A stretch of 64,000 nt of DNA from Candidatus Cloacimonetes bacterium 4572_55 (GCA_002084765.1 NBMB01000031.1:1-64000), one strand, 5' to 3'; counted from the stretch's first letter, positions 16,365 to 27,157 are shown. Numbers and translations: made by a program. Notes: generated by a model from the letters alone, not told the origin.

Positions 16365-19103
16365 TTGAATAATTATAATTTAGTGCTTAAATTGATTTTT
16401 ATTTTTGTTTTTATGATATGCGCGCCCATTTCCATCGGTTACGCGCAGCAGACCTCGATTGACAGTATCATTGACAACTATCTGCACATCATCGAGACCA
16501 ATCCGGACTATGAAAAGATCGAGGATATTTATTATGAGCTGGGAACCCTCTATTTTCAGCGGGAAAATGAACGTTTTGAGATAGCGTTTGCCGCGTATCT
16601 GGAGAAGACCGAGATCGATTCGGATATCTCGGACAAGGCTCCGGAGCAGGTTTTTCCCAAAACTATTGCCCATTATCAAGATTTTTTGCAGCGGTTTCCC
16701 GAGTCGGACTACATCGACGACGTCAATTACCATCTGGCTTTTTGCTATCAGGAACAGATGGATTGGGAGACCGCAACAACCTATTATCGGCATATTACAG
16801 AACAATTTCCCGATAGTCCGTTTGCCGCGGAGAGCTGGTTTCGGATAGGCGAGATCGCTTTTGAGGAGGATATACTGGAGGTTGCTCTGGAATCGTACCA
16901 GCATGTCTTGACCTATCGAGTCGACGCGCTTTATGACGAGGCACTCTACAAATTGGGATGGACCCATTACCGCCTGAACAATTATTCGGACGCGATCAGC
17001 ATTATGATGGGAGTGATGGACAATTTCGCGGATATGGGAAATAAGCAGAAAGCCTCGCAAGTCATCGACGAGACCTTGCAATATTTGGCGATCTGTCTGA
17101 GCGAATATGGAGATGCTCGCGTCGCTGAGAAGATATTCAACAAATTGACAAAAAAGCGCTGGTACGAACGGGATATCTATGCCAAGATGGGGAAAATTTT
17201 CTTTCTACGGAATCTTTATGACAAGGGAATGCAAGGCTATGAAATCTTGATCTCCCATTTTCCAGAGGATCCTGAAGTCCCTCAGTTTTTGGATCAGATG
17301 ATCGTCCAGACCGAGCGGCAGAATCTGACAGAGCACTCGGTGGACCTGAAGGAGCGGCTTGCTTACGACTATGGAGACAGCAGTGTCTGGCGTCGTGCCA
17401 ATCTGGTTCATAGCGTCTTGACGGTGACCGACAGCCTGCGAGCCATCCGATTGATCGAGGTTGCGGCATACTATCACCGGTCAGGAAATGAGGAGAGCGA
17501 CTCGGAGAAATGGCGTCATGCGCGGCAATCTTATTCTGATTTTTTGCACTATTTTCCAAATCATTCTCGCCGGGATTATTGTCTGTTTCGACTCGCTGAC
17601 TGCGAGTATCGTCTGGAAGATCTGTCGGCTTCAGCCGAGAACTATCTGAAGCTGGCGACTGAATTTCCCACGGGAGAATATACTGAGGAGTCTCGCTACA
17701 ACGCTGTGGTCTGTTATAGCCAATATCTGGAAGCGGAAGCGGACAGCCTGATTTTGACAAAATTGGAGCGGGAGGCTGATCAATTTGTCGGCGATTATCC
17801 GATCAGCGAATTTCTGCAAGACGTCCTGTTTGTGTACGGCGACGCGGAATTTAACGCCAAAAATTATGAGAAATCATTGGAGATTTACGCCAATATCTCT
17901 GAATATCCCGATTTTGATCCAAGCGCGTTGGAAAATGCAGCGTTGATGGCCGGGAAATCCGCGTTTCAACTGAATCGCTATAGCGAAAGTGAGAAATGGT
18001 TCCGCCAGGCAGAACAGACAAGCGGTCCATCCCAAAATGGGCAGGCTTCGGAGCTGACTCAGAGGGCGTTGTATGAGCAGGCAAAAGAGATGCTCGCGCA
18101 AGCCGACACGTTGGGAGCGGCTCGTATGCTGATCAAAACTGACAGGGAAATTCCCTATTCCGATCTGGGCGCGGCGGCTCTCCTGCAAGCCGGGGAACTG
18201 TTTGAAAAAGTGACAGAGTGGCAGTCCGCCGCGGATGTCTGGAGTCGTTTTTCCGAAAATTTTTCAGAGCATAAAGATCGTGGAACTGTCCTGTGGCGCA
18301 TAGCTCGCAGTTTGGAAAGGGCTGGAAAAGTAATCCGAGCCGCAGAAGGCTTTCTTGAGATTCCGACCAAAAATCCGACCGACCCTTACGCGGCTCAGGG
18401 CTATGTCGAGGCGATTCGTCTCTATCTCGCAGAGGAGCGATGGGGAGATATTTTGTCGGTTGCCGACCGGATGAACGCCCGCTATCCCCAAGAAGCTCAA
18501 AACCCGAATGTGACTTACGCGCAGGGAAAGGCGAGTTTTGAATCTGGGAAGTTTGAAAACGCTCGGAAATTCTTGCAGCACTTTATCGAAAGTTCTAAAA
18601 AAGAGTCTGTCGAATGGGAGGCGGGAGCCTATTTCATGTTGGGAGAGATGCTTTTTCCGGACTATCGACAGATGGAGATCAAAAAACCGGTCGAAAAAAC
18701 ATTGGCGGAGAAACAAGAAGCTTTTGGCGTGACACTGGAGCCTTATACCGACGCGCTTAATTTGGGCGTGCCGGCATACTCGACCGCAGCTTCTTATCGC
18801 ATTGGACTGATATTCGAAGATTTTGGTGAAAAATTGGGCGACTCGCCGCGTCCAAAAGGTCTGAGCGATGAGGAAAAACAAGCCTATGAATCCGCGCTGA
18901 AAGATCAAGTCACGCCCTATTTTATGGAGGCGCAATCCGTTTATCAGAAGACTGTAGATCAGGCGGAGGCAGAGGCATATCAAGATGAATGGCTCGACAA
19001 AATTCAACTGCGACTGAACGGGCTAAATGGAAAATTGGAGTTAAAAAAAGAACCGGAATTAAAAAATGATTCCGAGTTAAAAAATGATTCCGAGGAGGAA
19101 TAA
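16365..19103 (+). CDS. Large periplasmic tetratricopeptide-repeat protein
   Basis: About 912 residues. An earlier in-frame start exists at 16314, but GGAG at 16353 favours one of the two adjacent TTG codons at 16362/16365, giving a signal peptide that ends ISIGYAQQ. The remainder is an array of TPR-like helical pairs such as DYIDDVNYHLAFCYQEQMDW and SPFAAESWFRIGEIAFEEDI, like YbgF/BamD-style and FCB-group TPR proteins. There is no catalytic domain. The acidic tail ends in two exact 18-bp units (19059-19094). The stop codon overlaps the next start (TAATG). Likely a scaffold for an envelope complex with the TonB-domain protein; that role is inferred from context only. Confidence 0.82.
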   Translation: MNNYNLVLKLIFIFVFMICAPISIGYAQQTSIDSIIDNYLHIIETNPDYEKIEDIYYELGTLYFQRENERFEIAFAAYLEKTEIDSDISDKAPEQVFPKTIAHYQDFLQRFPESDYIDDVNYHLAFCYQEQMDWETATTYYRHITEQFPDSPFAAESWFRIGEIAFEEDILEVALESYQHVLTYRVDALYDEALYKLGWTHYRLNNYSDAISIMMGVMDNFADMGNKQKASQVIDETLQYLAICLSEYGDARVAEKIFNKLTKKRWYERDIYAKMGKIFFLRNLYDKGMQGYEILISHFPEDPEVPQFLDQMIVQTERQNLTEHSVDLKERLAYDYGDSSVWRRANLVHSVLTVTDSLRAIRLIEVAAYYHRSGNEESDSEKWRHARQSYSDFLHYFPNHSRRDYCLFRLADCEYRLEDLSASAENYLKLATEFPTGEYTEESRYNAVVCYSQYLEAEADSLILTKLEREADQFVGDYPISEFLQDVLFVYGDAEFNAKNYEKSLEIYANISEYPDFDPSALENAALMAGKSAFQLNRYSESEKWFRQAEQTSGPSQNGQASELTQRALYEQAKEMLAQADTLGAARMLIKTDREIPYSDLGAAALLQAGELFEKVTEWQSAADVWSRFSENFSEHKDRGTVLWRIARSLERAGKVIRAAEGFLEIPTKNPTDPYAAQGYVEAIRLYLAEERWGDILSVADRMNARYPQEAQNPNVTYAQGKASFESGKFENARKFLQHFIESSKKESVEWEAGAYFMLGEMLFPDYRQMEIKKPVEKTLAEKQEAFGVTLEPYTDALNLGVPAYSTAASYRIGLIFEDFGEKLGDSPRPKGLSDEEKQAYESALKDQVTPYFMEAQSVYQKTVDQAEAEAYQDEWLDKIQLRLNGLNGKLELKKEPELKNDSELKNDSEEE

Positions 19104-19468
19104 TGCGGATTTTGATAACAACTTTAGTTTTTTTGCTTTTATCCGCGTCGGTTCTCTGCGCGCAGGAGACGCAGAGCGCAGAGACTGACTCGACGCTGTC
19201 TGTGCAAAAAAAGGATCCGAAAGATGGGGGTCAGAAAAAAACGGATCGTCTGGAGCGGCAGGTGATCAAGTTGGAGGAGAGCCAAGTAGAGGGGAAACTC
19301 TCCCGTCCTCAAGTGGTTTTTCTGCTTCAACACAACGAACATGCCTATCGCACCTTTAATATCAAAAAAGATATGAGCGGTCAATTAAGGAGCTACAGGA
19401 CGAAAAATGAGATGCTGAAACAATATAAGATGTTTTATGTTGATCGATTAAAAGAAAGAGTTTGGTAA
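19103..19468 (+). CDS. Small secreted protein of unknown function, third gene of the envelope operon
   Basis: 121 residues opening with a clear signal peptide (ILITTLVFLLLSASVLCAQE), then a charged, coiled-coil-like region rich in Lys, Glu and Gln. No family recognised. It starts within the stop codon of the TPR protein (TAATG) with GAGGAGG in the preceding gene as the ribosome-binding site, so it is translationally coupled. It ends 29 bp from the convergent dppF gene. Confidence 0.7.
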   Translation: MRILITTLVFLLLSASVLCAQETQSAETDSTLSVQKKDPKDGGQKKTDRLERQVIKLEESQVEGKLSRPQVVFLLQHNEHAYRTFNIKKDMSGQLRSYRTKNEMLKQYKMFYVDRLKERVW

Positions 19469-19496
19469 ATTTTGCTCCTCCTTACTGCCACCTTCA

Positions 19497-20477
19497 TCAG
19501 GCGGATATTTTCGACAAATGGCAACTGACCGCATGATCCGGATCCACTTCTCTAAGCTCTGGCGGGACCTCTTTACACTCAGGCTTGACAAAGGGGCAAC
19601 GGGGATGAAAATGGCATCCAGATGGCGGATCTGCAGGACTGGGCACATCGCCCCGTAAGATAATCCGCGTACGCTCTAAATCTGGATTCGCTACCGGAAT
19701 CGATGAAAGCAGGGCTTTGGTGTAAGGATGACGCGGATCCGCATACAACTTCTGACTTTCGGTAATCTCGACAATTTTGCCGAGATACATGACCGCCACC
19801 CGCGTGCTGATATGCTTAACCACGCTGAGATCATGCGCAATAAATAAATATGTCAGACGGAATTCTTTTTGCAAATCCTGAAGCAAATTAATAATCTGCG
19901 CCTGGATCGAGACGTCCAAAGCAGAGACCGGTTCGTCGCAGACAATAAACTTTGGATTCACGGATAAGGCTCTGGCAATACCAACCCGTTGACGCTGTCC
20001 CCCGCTGAACTCGTGTGGGTAACGCCGAGCATGAACCGGAGAAAGTCCGACAATCTCCAGCAGTTCCGCCACCCTCTTTTTGACCCCATCGCCGGAAGCC
20101 AATTTGTGGACTTTCAGTGCTTCTTCCAACATGCTTCCAATCGTGATGCGAGGATTCAGAGAACTGTAAGGGTCCTGAAAGATGATCTGCATCTCCCGAC
20201 GCAGCGGACGCATCTGGCTATGCTTCAGCATGGTCACCTCTTTGCCCGAGAATTCCACAAAACCAGAAGTCGGCTCGATCAAACGGAGGAGGCAGCGACC
20301 GGTCGTTGTCTTGCCGCATCCACTCTCGCCGACCAGGCCCAAGGTCTCTCCGGATCGGATATTGAAGCTGACATCGTCCACAGCCTTTACATAGCCGGCG
20401 ATACGAGAAAAAAAACCCTTGCGAATAGGAAAATATTTTTTTAAATTTTTGATTCTTATCAAGTTATTATTCGACAT
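19497..20477 (-). CDS. dppF: Dipeptide/oligopeptide ABC transporter ATP-binding protein DppF
   Basis: 326 residues. Walker [10 protein letters not shown], signature [15 protein letters not shown], Walker [14 protein letters not shown] and the switch histidine in [10 protein letters not shown] are all present. The C-terminal oligopeptide-transporter extension has the cysteine cluster around [14 protein letters not shown], seen in Dpp/Opp ATPases where some carry an iron-sulfur or metal site. It powers peptide import together with DppD. Last gene of the six-gene minus-strand operon, 80 bp after dppD. Confidence 0.92.
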   Translation of the reverse strand: MSNNNLIRIKNLKKYFPIRKGFFSRIAGYVKAVDDVSFNIRSGETLGLVGESGCGKTTTGRCLLRLIEPTSGFVEFSGKEVTMLKHSQMRPLRREMQIIFQDPYSSLNPRITIGSMLEEALKVHKLASGDGVKKRVAELLEIVGLSPVHARRYPHEFSGGQRQRVGIARALSVNPKFIVCDEPVSALDVSIQAQIINLLQDLQKEFRLTYLFIAHDLSVVKHISTRVAVMYLGKIVEITESQKLYADPRHPYTKALLSSIPVANPDLERTRIILRGDVPSPADPPSGCHFHPRCPFVKPECKEVPPELREVDPDHAVSCHLSKISA

Positions 20478-20557
20478 ACCACCCTCTTTATCACTCTTTT
20501 TAATAAATCAGAAATATCTAAATAAAATTTTGTATTGATCTGCGAAATTTGCGGACC

Positions 20558-21538
20558 CTATTGATCATGATCAAGAAATTTCCAGCAGGAAACTTGATGA
20601 TCTTCAAATTTATGTTTTAAGGATGGGAATTTTTCCCTGCAAATATCCATAACGTCTGGACAACGAGGATGGAATCGACAGCCAGACGGGAAATTTATCG
20701 GATTTGGCACGGTGCCTCGGATGACAGCCAGGCGGCTTTTCTCTTCGTTGACTTTTGGGATCGATTCCAACAGTCCTTTGGTGTAAGGATGCTGGGGGCG
20801 ATTAAAAATATCCTTGACGTCTCCATATTCGATCACGCGTCCCGCGTACATTACAGCGACCCGATCCGCGATCTCCGCTATCACGCCGAGGTCGTGAGTA
20901 ATCATAATAATCGCCATCTGAAATTCTTCTTGAAGACGATTCAGCAGATCCAATATTTGCGCCTGGATCGTCACGTCCAGCGCGGTTGTGGGCTCGTCTG
21001 CGATCAGCAATGAGGGATTGCAAGAGAGCGCCATGGCGATCATAACCCGTTGGCGCATCCCGCCTGACAGTTGGTGGGGATATTCATCGACTCGTTGTTC
21101 GGGCGCGGGAATGCCGACTTTTTTGAGCATCTCGATCGACTGCTGACGCGCTTCCTTACGGGGTAAATTTTGGTGCAGCATGATTGCTTCTTGTATCTGG
21201 TTTCCGCAGGTGAAAACCGGATTCAGCGATGTCATTGGTTCCTGGAAAATCATTGAGATTTCGTTGCCTCGAACACGCCGCATCTCGGATTCGGGCAGTG
21301 TCAGCAGATTTTGATCCTTGAAAAATATCTCTCCCTCAATGATCTTTCCCGGAGGAACCGGTATCAAGCGCATGGTGGAAAGAGAGCTGACGCTTTTCCC
21401 GCATCCGGACTCGCCGACCAATCCTAAGGTTTGTCCTTTTTCCACCTCGTAGGAAACGCCGTCCACCGCGCGTGCGACGCCCTCGTCAGTATAAAAATAG
21501 GTCTTTAGATTCTTTATTTGCAGAAGCGGTCGTTTCAT
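20558..21538 (-). CDS. dppD: Dipeptide/oligopeptide ABC transporter ATP-binding protein DppD
   Basis: 326 residues. Walker [14 protein letters not shown], signature [15 protein letters not shown], Walker [13 protein letters not shown] and the switch histidine in [10 protein letters not shown] are intact. The C-terminal [17 protein letters not shown] segment is the usual Dpp/Opp extension. It pairs with DppF as a heterodimeric motor. It starts 9 bp after dppC. Confidence 0.92.
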   Translation of the reverse strand: MKRPLLQIKNLKTYFYTDEGVARAVDGVSYEVEKGQTLGLVGESGCGKSVSSLSTMRLIPVPPGKIIEGEIFFKDQNLLTLPESEMRRVRGNEISMIFQEPMTSLNPVFTCGNQIQEAIMLHQNLPRKEARQQSIEMLKKVGIPAPEQRVDEYPHQLSGGMRQRVMIAMALSCNPSLLIADEPTTALDVTIQAQILDLLNRLQEEFQMAIIMITHDLGVIAEIADRVAVMYAGRVIEYGDVKDIFNRPQHPYTKGLLESIPKVNEEKSRLAVIRGTVPNPINFPSGCRFHPRCPDVMDICREKFPSLKHKFEDHQVSCWKFLDHDQ

Positions 21539-21547
21539 ATCATATCC

Positions 21548-22687
21548 TCAAATGTTTCGTAATTTTGGGTCCAGGGCATCTCGCAGACCGTCGCCCACCA
21601 GATTATAACTCAACGCAGTAAAAACAATGGCGATACCCGGAAATGTGGATATCCACCAAGCACTAAGCATATTGTCCTGCCCTTGAAAAATGATGTTGCC
21701 CCATGTGGGTGTCGGAGGTTGGACGCTGAGTCCCAGGTAGCTTAGAAAGCTCTCTGCCAGGATCGTATTTCCAATGCCTAATGTGGCGACGACAATCACC
21801 GGCGCGAGCACATTCGGCAGAATATGACGAAAGATGATGCGGGTGTGGCTCATCCCTAACGCCTTTGCTGCCAAGATATAGCCCTCTTCTTTGATCGATA
21901 AGACCTGTCCTCGCACAATCCGGGACGTACCCATCCAACCGGTGAATCCAAGAACCGCCATTGTCAACCAAAGGGAGTTGGAATACATGGCGATCAACGC
22001 CAATACCAAAAAAATGCGGGGAAACGCGAGCAATATATCGACAAATCGCATCAGAACCGTGTCGATCATCTGACCAAAATATCCCGAAATCGCCCCAACT
22101 GCGGTCCCGATCACTACCGATATGGAGACTGCGACGAACCCGATAGACAATGATATTCTTGAGCCGTAGATCAGACGGCTGAATATATCTCGACCAAATT
22201 TATCCGTGCCTAAAGGGTGGTCAAAAGAGGGCGACAGATAGCGAGTTTTTACCACATCCCCCTGCATATTCGGATCAGCGACCGCCAAAAGTGGGGCCAA
22301 AAGAGCGACGGCATAAAATCCCAAAACGCAGATTAAACCGATGATTGCCAATCGATTTTTTTTGAAATCTCTCCATATAATAAGCCATTGATCTCGGCTT
22401 CCGTCGCTGTTTTTCTGTCTGGAATAAACCGATTGATAAACGCTTGAAAACCATATCGACGCGATCATTCCGAAGAGAAAAATAACAGCGATCCATTCGT
22501 CGATTTTGTTGGATTCTAAAGCAGACGCGATTTTATCCCATGAAAAGATAGCGAGTGCCAAGAGGCTCAGGTATGACAAAAAGCAGAGGCTCCCCGCGAG
22601 ACGTTCTCCCGCGGCAAATCGGTCAAATCCGGGTAAGATTGCCGATAGGAGCGCGTGACGGACTTTCGATTTTTGTAATAAAATCAT
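21548..22687 (-). CDS. dppC: Dipeptide ABC transporter permease DppC with long N-terminal extension
   Basis: 379 residues, about 80 longer than usual. The C-terminal 280 residues are a standard BPD permease: HPLGTDKFGRDIFSRLIYGSRISL and the EAA-type loop AAKALGMSHTRIIFRHILPNVLAPV. The extra N-terminal part carries two further hydrophobic segments (SLCFLSYLSLLALAIFSWDK and IAVIFLFGMIASIWFSSVY) whose purpose is unclear. It forms the channel with DppB in the inner membrane. It lies 21 bp after dppB. Confidence 0.9.
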   Translation of the reverse strand: MILLQKSKVRHALLSAILPGFDRFAAGERLAGSLCFLSYLSLLALAIFSWDKIASALESNKIDEWIAVIFLFGMIASIWFSSVYQSVYSRQKNSDGSRDQWLIIWRDFKKNRLAIIGLICVLGFYAVALLAPLLAVADPNMQGDVVKTRYLSPSFDHPLGTDKFGRDIFSRLIYGSRISLSIGFVAVSISVVIGTAVGAISGYFGQMIDTVLMRFVDILLAFPRIFLVLALIAMYSNSLWLTMAVLGFTGWMGTSRIVRGQVLSIKEEGYILAAKALGMSHTRIIFRHILPNVLAPVIVVATLGIGNTILAESFLSYLGLSVQPPTPTWGNIIFQGQDNMLSAWWISTFPGIAIVFTALSYNLVGDGLRDALDPKLRNI

Positions 22688-22708
22688 TTTTTCTCCCTCT
22701 CGCGCTTG

Positions 22709-23674
22709 TTAATCGAACCGTATTCTCGGGTCCAGGACCGAGTAGAACACATCTGCTACTAAGTTTCCAAAAATGACCATAACCGCGGATATAAAAGTGG
22801 TCGCCATAACTAATGGATAGTCACGGTTAAATATAGAATTTATAATCACTTGACCCATACCTGGCCAGGCAAAAATCACTTCGACGATCAGGGATCCGCT
22901 CAACAGAAATGGGATGCTCAGACCCGCGATTGTGACAATTGGGATCAACGCATTGCGCATCGCGTGTTTCCAGATAACCAAAAATTCTGGCAGTCCTTTT
23001 GACCGTGCAGTCCGGATGTAGTCCTGACGGATCACTTCCAGGAGGCTGCTGCGCATATATCGCCCTTTTGAGGCTGCGTTGCCGATAGCCAGCACAAAAA
23101 CCGGCAGGATCGCATGCTGAACTCGATTCCATAAGTAAGGAAGGAGAGTCAGGGTGTCGGCGTCTATGGATCGGACGTTAGACGCGGGGAGGAGACGCAG
23201 TTTTAAAGAAAAAATAATGATTAGCATCAATGCCAGCCAAAACGAGGGCATGGCATAGATAAAAAATGATAGGACAGTCACCAGATGATCATAGATCGTA
23301 TATTTCTTGAGCGCGGATACAACGCCGATCGCAATGCCGGTGATAATAGACAGGAGTAATGATGTGGAGCTTAATAATAGGGTATGGGGAACAGCGTCAA
23401 AAAGCACGTCCTTGACCGGGCGATTATGAGAATAGGAATGTCCGAAATCGCCTGTCAAAAAATTTTTGATCCATTTAAAATAGCGGATCGGCAGAGGGTC
23501 GTTTAAACCGAATCGCTCCGCCATGATTTCCCGTATTCCAGGGCTGATCTCTGGATTAACATACATTGCCAGAGGATCGCCGGGCGTCAGATTGATCACG
23601 AAAAAGGTGACGGTCAGAACCCCCAGAATAATCGGAATCGAGGTGAAAACGCGGCGGATGATATATTTTGGCAT
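22709..23674 (-). CDS. dppB: Dipeptide ABC transporter permease DppB
   Basis: 321 residues with six membrane segments. The family opening IIRRVFTSIPIILGVLTVTF, the periplasmic block TPGDPLAMYVNPEISPG, the loop RTARSKGLPEFLVIWKHAMR and the ending VLDPRIRFD are all typical of DppB/OppB. It builds the pore with DppC. It starts 47 bp after the second binding-protein gene. Confidence 0.92.
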   Translation of the reverse strand: MPKYIIRRVFTSIPIILGVLTVTFFVINLTPGDPLAMYVNPEISPGIREIMAERFGLNDPLPIRYFKWIKNFLTGDFGHSYSHNRPVKDVLFDAVPHTLLLSSTSLLLSIITGIAIGVVSALKKYTIYDHLVTVLSFFIYAMPSFWLALMLIIIFSLKLRLLPASNVRSIDADTLTLLPYLWNRVQHAILPVFVLAIGNAASKGRYMRSSLLEVIRQDYIRTARSKGLPEFLVIWKHAMRNALIPIVTIAGLSIPFLLSGSLIVEVIFAWPGMGQVIINSIFNRDYPLVMATTFISAVMVIFGNLVADVFYSVLDPRIRFD

Positions 23675-23721
23675 GGGCGTGTTCCAGTCGAAAATTTAGT
23701 AATTTGGACTTCATGATAGGG

Positions 23722-25359
23722 TCACGGCTCCTCTATCCACCATTCCTCCATGTTATAATAGACGCCTTTGGGCCACGTCTTGACGCCTTTTATCCGGTTA
23801 TCTATTGCGTCCACATGATCCTTGACATAGAGAAAAGTATAGGGCTGATCCTCGTATAAAACCTCTTGAAATCGATACCAGATATGGCGGGATTTGTCTT
23901 TGTCCAATGTGCGTCGTCCCAGATCGATCAGAGAATCGACCGCGGCGTTGGCGTAATTGTGTTCATTATATCCGCTCGCAATGGATTTGGAATGCCATAT
24001 ATCTGTCGGGTCAAAAGTGATGTTCATGGACCAACCGGAGATTAGCGCCTCATAGTCTCGAGCAGTTTGTTGCGCGATCATCACATTAAATTCGACGATC
24101 TCCAAGACCGCTTTTACGCCGATTTTTTTTAGATCGGCTTGGATCATCGTGGCTGCGTCAATACGCAACTGGCTGTTGATATTGGTTTTCAGAACAAAGC
24201 TCAGGTTTTTCCCCTCTTTATCCAAAATGCCGTCGTCGTTTCCATCAGTCCAACCTGCTTCCGCCAATAACGATTTCGCCTGTTCCGGATCGTATGGCAG
24301 GGGTTTCAGCCTCGAATTATAGAAATCTTTTCGAGCTGGGTGGACGGGACCGATACACTCGCGCGCATATCCATGGAAAAGCGCGTCCACAATCTGCCGT
24401 CTGTTAATCCCCATAGTCATGGCGCGGCGAATCCGGCGATCTTTGAACAGCGGATGGTCGTGCAGCCATCCGATATATTCATAACTTAAACTTGGATATA
24501 TCAACATATTGAGATTCGGATTATCTTTTTGCAGGCTCTCCACCTGTTCCGGGGAGACAGATTGCACCAACTGCACAGAGCCGGTCTTAAGAGAGGTCAA
24601 ACGAGAGATTTGGTTTGGGATCACACGGAAAATAAAGCGGTCTATATGAGGTTTGGAGAAACCATATTCCGGGTTTTTTTCAAATTCGATCAATTGTCCC
24701 CGCTCCCATCTCTTAAGACGGTAGGGACCGCTCACAACGGACGGATTCTCATTAAAAGGGTGGTCGCGCATTTCTTCGCTACTCACGCGGTCAAAGACAT
24801 GTTTGGGGAGAACCTCGAAATTGATATGATCCAACTCATTGGCATAAACTTCTTTAAAATGAAATTTTATCTCATAATCATTTATCACCCTGCATGTATC
24901 CACAAAGTCAAATCTGCTAAAGTGGGGGTAACCGATGACTGGATCAATCATTTTTTGGTAGGTAAACAACACGTCATGGGCTGTGATAGGCACGCCGTCC
25001 GACCAACGAAGGTTTTCTTGCAAATAGAGCGTGACGTTCAAAAAATCCTCAGAAAATCGCCACGAATGAGCCAGGCAAGGGCGAAAATCCGAGCCGCGAA
25101 TTTTCAAGTTCTCATTATATGTCAACGTTTTGAGAAAGAGAAATCTACGCAGTTCTTCTCCGTGAGATTGTTGAGAAAAAAGCGTATTCCAACTGTCAAT
25201 GTCAGAACTGATGGCTGATACTACGGTTCCCCCATTTTTTTTCTGAAGGGAGTTTCCATCATTTTTGCTGCCTTTATTGTCTTTATCAGAAGAACAACTG
25301 AACAAAAACAACGCTACTAAAAAACAGATCAAAGTTGTCCGACGCATATTTTTCTCCAT
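23722..25359 (-). CDS. Peptide ABC transporter substrate-binding lipoprotein (paralogue 2)
   Basis: 545 residues of the SBP family 5 (DppA/OppA). A lipoprotein signal ends LFLFSCSSDK, so the protein is anchored after cleavage at the cysteine. The family blocks HSWRFSEDFLNVTLYLQENL, WSDGVPITAHDVLFTY and RRAMTMGINRRQIVDALF are present, plus the acidic GNDDGILDKEG loop. It lies 14 bp after a close paralogue with the same length and motifs; the two appear to be a tandem duplication. Ligand not predictable. Confidence 0.9.
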   Translation of the reverse strand: MEKNMRRTTLICFLVALFLFSCSSDKDNKGSKNDGNSLQKKNGGTVVSAISSDIDSWNTLFSQQSHGEELRRFLFLKTLTYNENLKIRGSDFRPCLAHSWRFSEDFLNVTLYLQENLRWSDGVPITAHDVLFTYQKMIDPVIGYPHFSRFDFVDTCRVINDYEIKFHFKEVYANELDHINFEVLPKHVFDRVSSEEMRDHPFNENPSVVSGPYRLKRWERGQLIEFEKNPEYGFSKPHIDRFIFRVIPNQISRLTSLKTGSVQLVQSVSPEQVESLQKDNPNLNMLIYPSLSYEYIGWLHDHPLFKDRRIRRAMTMGINRRQIVDALFHGYARECIGPVHPARKDFYNSRLKPLPYDPEQAKSLLAEAGWTDGNDDGILDKEGKNLSFVLKTNINSQLRIDAATMIQADLKKIGVKAVLEIVEFNVMIAQQTARDYEALISGWSMNITFDPTDIWHSKSIASGYNEHNYANAAVDSLIDLGRRTLDKDKSRHIWYRFQEVLYEDQPYTFLYVKDHVDAIDNRIKGVKTWPKGVYYNMEEWWIEEP

Positions 25360-25373
25360 TTCAGTTATTCGAT

Positions 25374-27008
25374 TCAGTTATCAGAAGGGTCGTTGATCCA
25401 CCATTCTTCTGGATTAAAATTGATTCCCAGGGGCCACGTTTCGATTCCTTTTACTCGCCGGCTGACTCCGTCCAGATTATTTAAGATATACATGAAGGTT
25501 ACAGGTTGATCTGCATAAAGTATTTCCTGAAATTCATACCAAATTTTTTTCGCCTTGTCTCGATCCAGAGTTCTTCTGCCGAGATCAATCAAAGAATCGA
25601 CTTTGGGATTGGAATACTCGAATCGATTAAACCCGCCAACCATCGCGCTGGAATGCCAAAATACCTTGGGGTGATTCACGATGCCCATACGAAATCCAGA
25701 AAGTGCCGCGTCATACTCCCGATTTTTCAACTGTGTGATCATCACGCTAAACTCGACCATGTCCTGTCTCATCTCTATCCCGACCTGCTTCAGATCGTTT
25801 TGAATCATGGTGAGCGCGTCTCGTCGTCTGCTATTGCCCAGCCCTGTTTTCATTGAAAAGGAGAACTTTTCGCCTTCTTTATCCAAAATACCATCGTCGT
25901 TGGAATCCCGCCATCCCGCCTTATGGAATATTTTTTTTGCCTGTTCGGGATCATAAGGAATCGGTTTCATCTGCTTGTGATATATCTCTTTATAAGCGGG
26001 GTGGATCGGACTGATACACTCTTTACCGTATCCCATCAGCAGAGCGTCTACGATCTCTCGACGGTTGATGGACATAGTTAACGCCCGACGCATCTCTCGA
26101 TCCGAAAAAATTGGATGTCGCTCCAGCCAGGCAATATAGTCGAAAGACATGCCTGAATAGCTCAAGACTTGAATTTTATCCGCATGATTTTTTTTTATCT
26201 CCTCTGCTTGTTCCGGCAAAAGACCCGGGACAATGTCCACGTCCCCGATCTTGAGATTTGTGACCCGGCTGACCGCGTCGGGAATAATGCGGAACACAAT
26301 GCGGTCAAGGTTCGGCTTTTGGAAGCTACACATATCGTTCTGGGTCAACTCGATCATTTGTTGACGTTCCCATCTTTTGACGCGATAGTGACCGTTGACC
26401 ACAGTTGGATTTTGATTATAGTCATGGTTGATAAATTCTTCCGCGCTGATATCCCCAAAGATATGGCTGGGCAACGGGGTGATTATATTCACATCGTCAA
26501 GCTCGTTCGAGTAAACCTCTTTGAACCTGAAAGTCACCTCGTAGTCACCCTTGACGATACATTCCTCAGTCAGATCGAAATGACTCCTGTTGGAACAAGG
26601 AATATTTGGGTCAGTCATTTTATCGAAAGTGAATTTGACGTCGTGAGCCGTGACCGGTACGCCGTCTGACCAGGTGATGTCTGAGCGTAAAATCAGCGTC
26701 AGTTCTAAGAAATCCTCTGAAAATCGCCACGATTTGGTCAAACAAGGTCTATAATCCGACGTATGAAGTTTGAAATGCACGTCGCGCCTGAGCAAATTAA
26801 GATAGATTAAACCTTGAATGTCAGACGCGGCTGAGAGCGTGGATAGAATAGGGTTGAAATTGTCAATATCGGTTTTCATGGCGATGACAACTGTCCCTCC
26901 GGACGGTTCAGAAGAGTCGGAAGATTCCTCTTGATCGGGAGGATAGCACCCTGTTGATACGATAGATAAAAGTATAAATAGCAATCTCAAAGCCGTCTTA
27001 TAGCTCAT
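25374..27008 (-). CDS. Peptide ABC transporter substrate-binding lipoprotein (paralogue 1)
   Basis: 544 residues from the ATG at 27008 (MSYKTALRLLF); a frame opening at 27044 adds residues that spoil the signal peptide. The lipobox is IVSTGCYPPD. Same blocks as its neighbour: KSWRFSEDFLELTLILRSDI, WSDGVPVTAHDVKFTF and RRALTMSINRREIVDAL. It is the first gene of the Dpp operon. Having two binding proteins on one permease suggests a widened ligand range. Confidence 0.9.
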   Translation of the reverse strand: MSYKTALRLLFILLSIVSTGCYPPDQEESSDSSEPSGGTVVIAMKTDIDNFNPILSTLSAASDIQGLIYLNLLRRDVHFKLHTSDYRPCLTKSWRFSEDFLELTLILRSDITWSDGVPVTAHDVKFTFDKMTDPNIPCSNRSHFDLTEECIVKGDYEVTFRFKEVYSNELDDVNIITPLPSHIFGDISAEEFINHDYNQNPTVVNGHYRVKRWERQQMIELTQNDMCSFQKPNLDRIVFRIIPDAVSRVTNLKIGDVDIVPGLLPEQAEEIKKNHADKIQVLSYSGMSFDYIAWLERHPIFSDREMRRALTMSINRREIVDALLMGYGKECISPIHPAYKEIYHKQMKPIPYDPEQAKKIFHKAGWRDSNDDGILDKEGEKFSFSMKTGLGNSRRRDALTMIQNDLKQVGIEMRQDMVEFSVMITQLKNREYDAALSGFRMGIVNHPKVFWHSSAMVGGFNRFEYSNPKVDSLIDLGRRTLDRDKAKKIWYEFQEILYADQPVTFMYILNNLDGVSRRVKGIETWPLGINFNPEEWWINDPSDN

Positions 27009-27157
27009 TGGTTTTTCCTGGAAATACAATCCGCGGATCAACAAATCAATTGCCCGCGTTTTTCAGCGAGTTGCGGATGACAGAGGGAACTCATAAATTC
27101 ATAATCTTAAGAATAACGATTTATAGGAATCCATGCAAGGGATTTTTCCCGGTTTTG

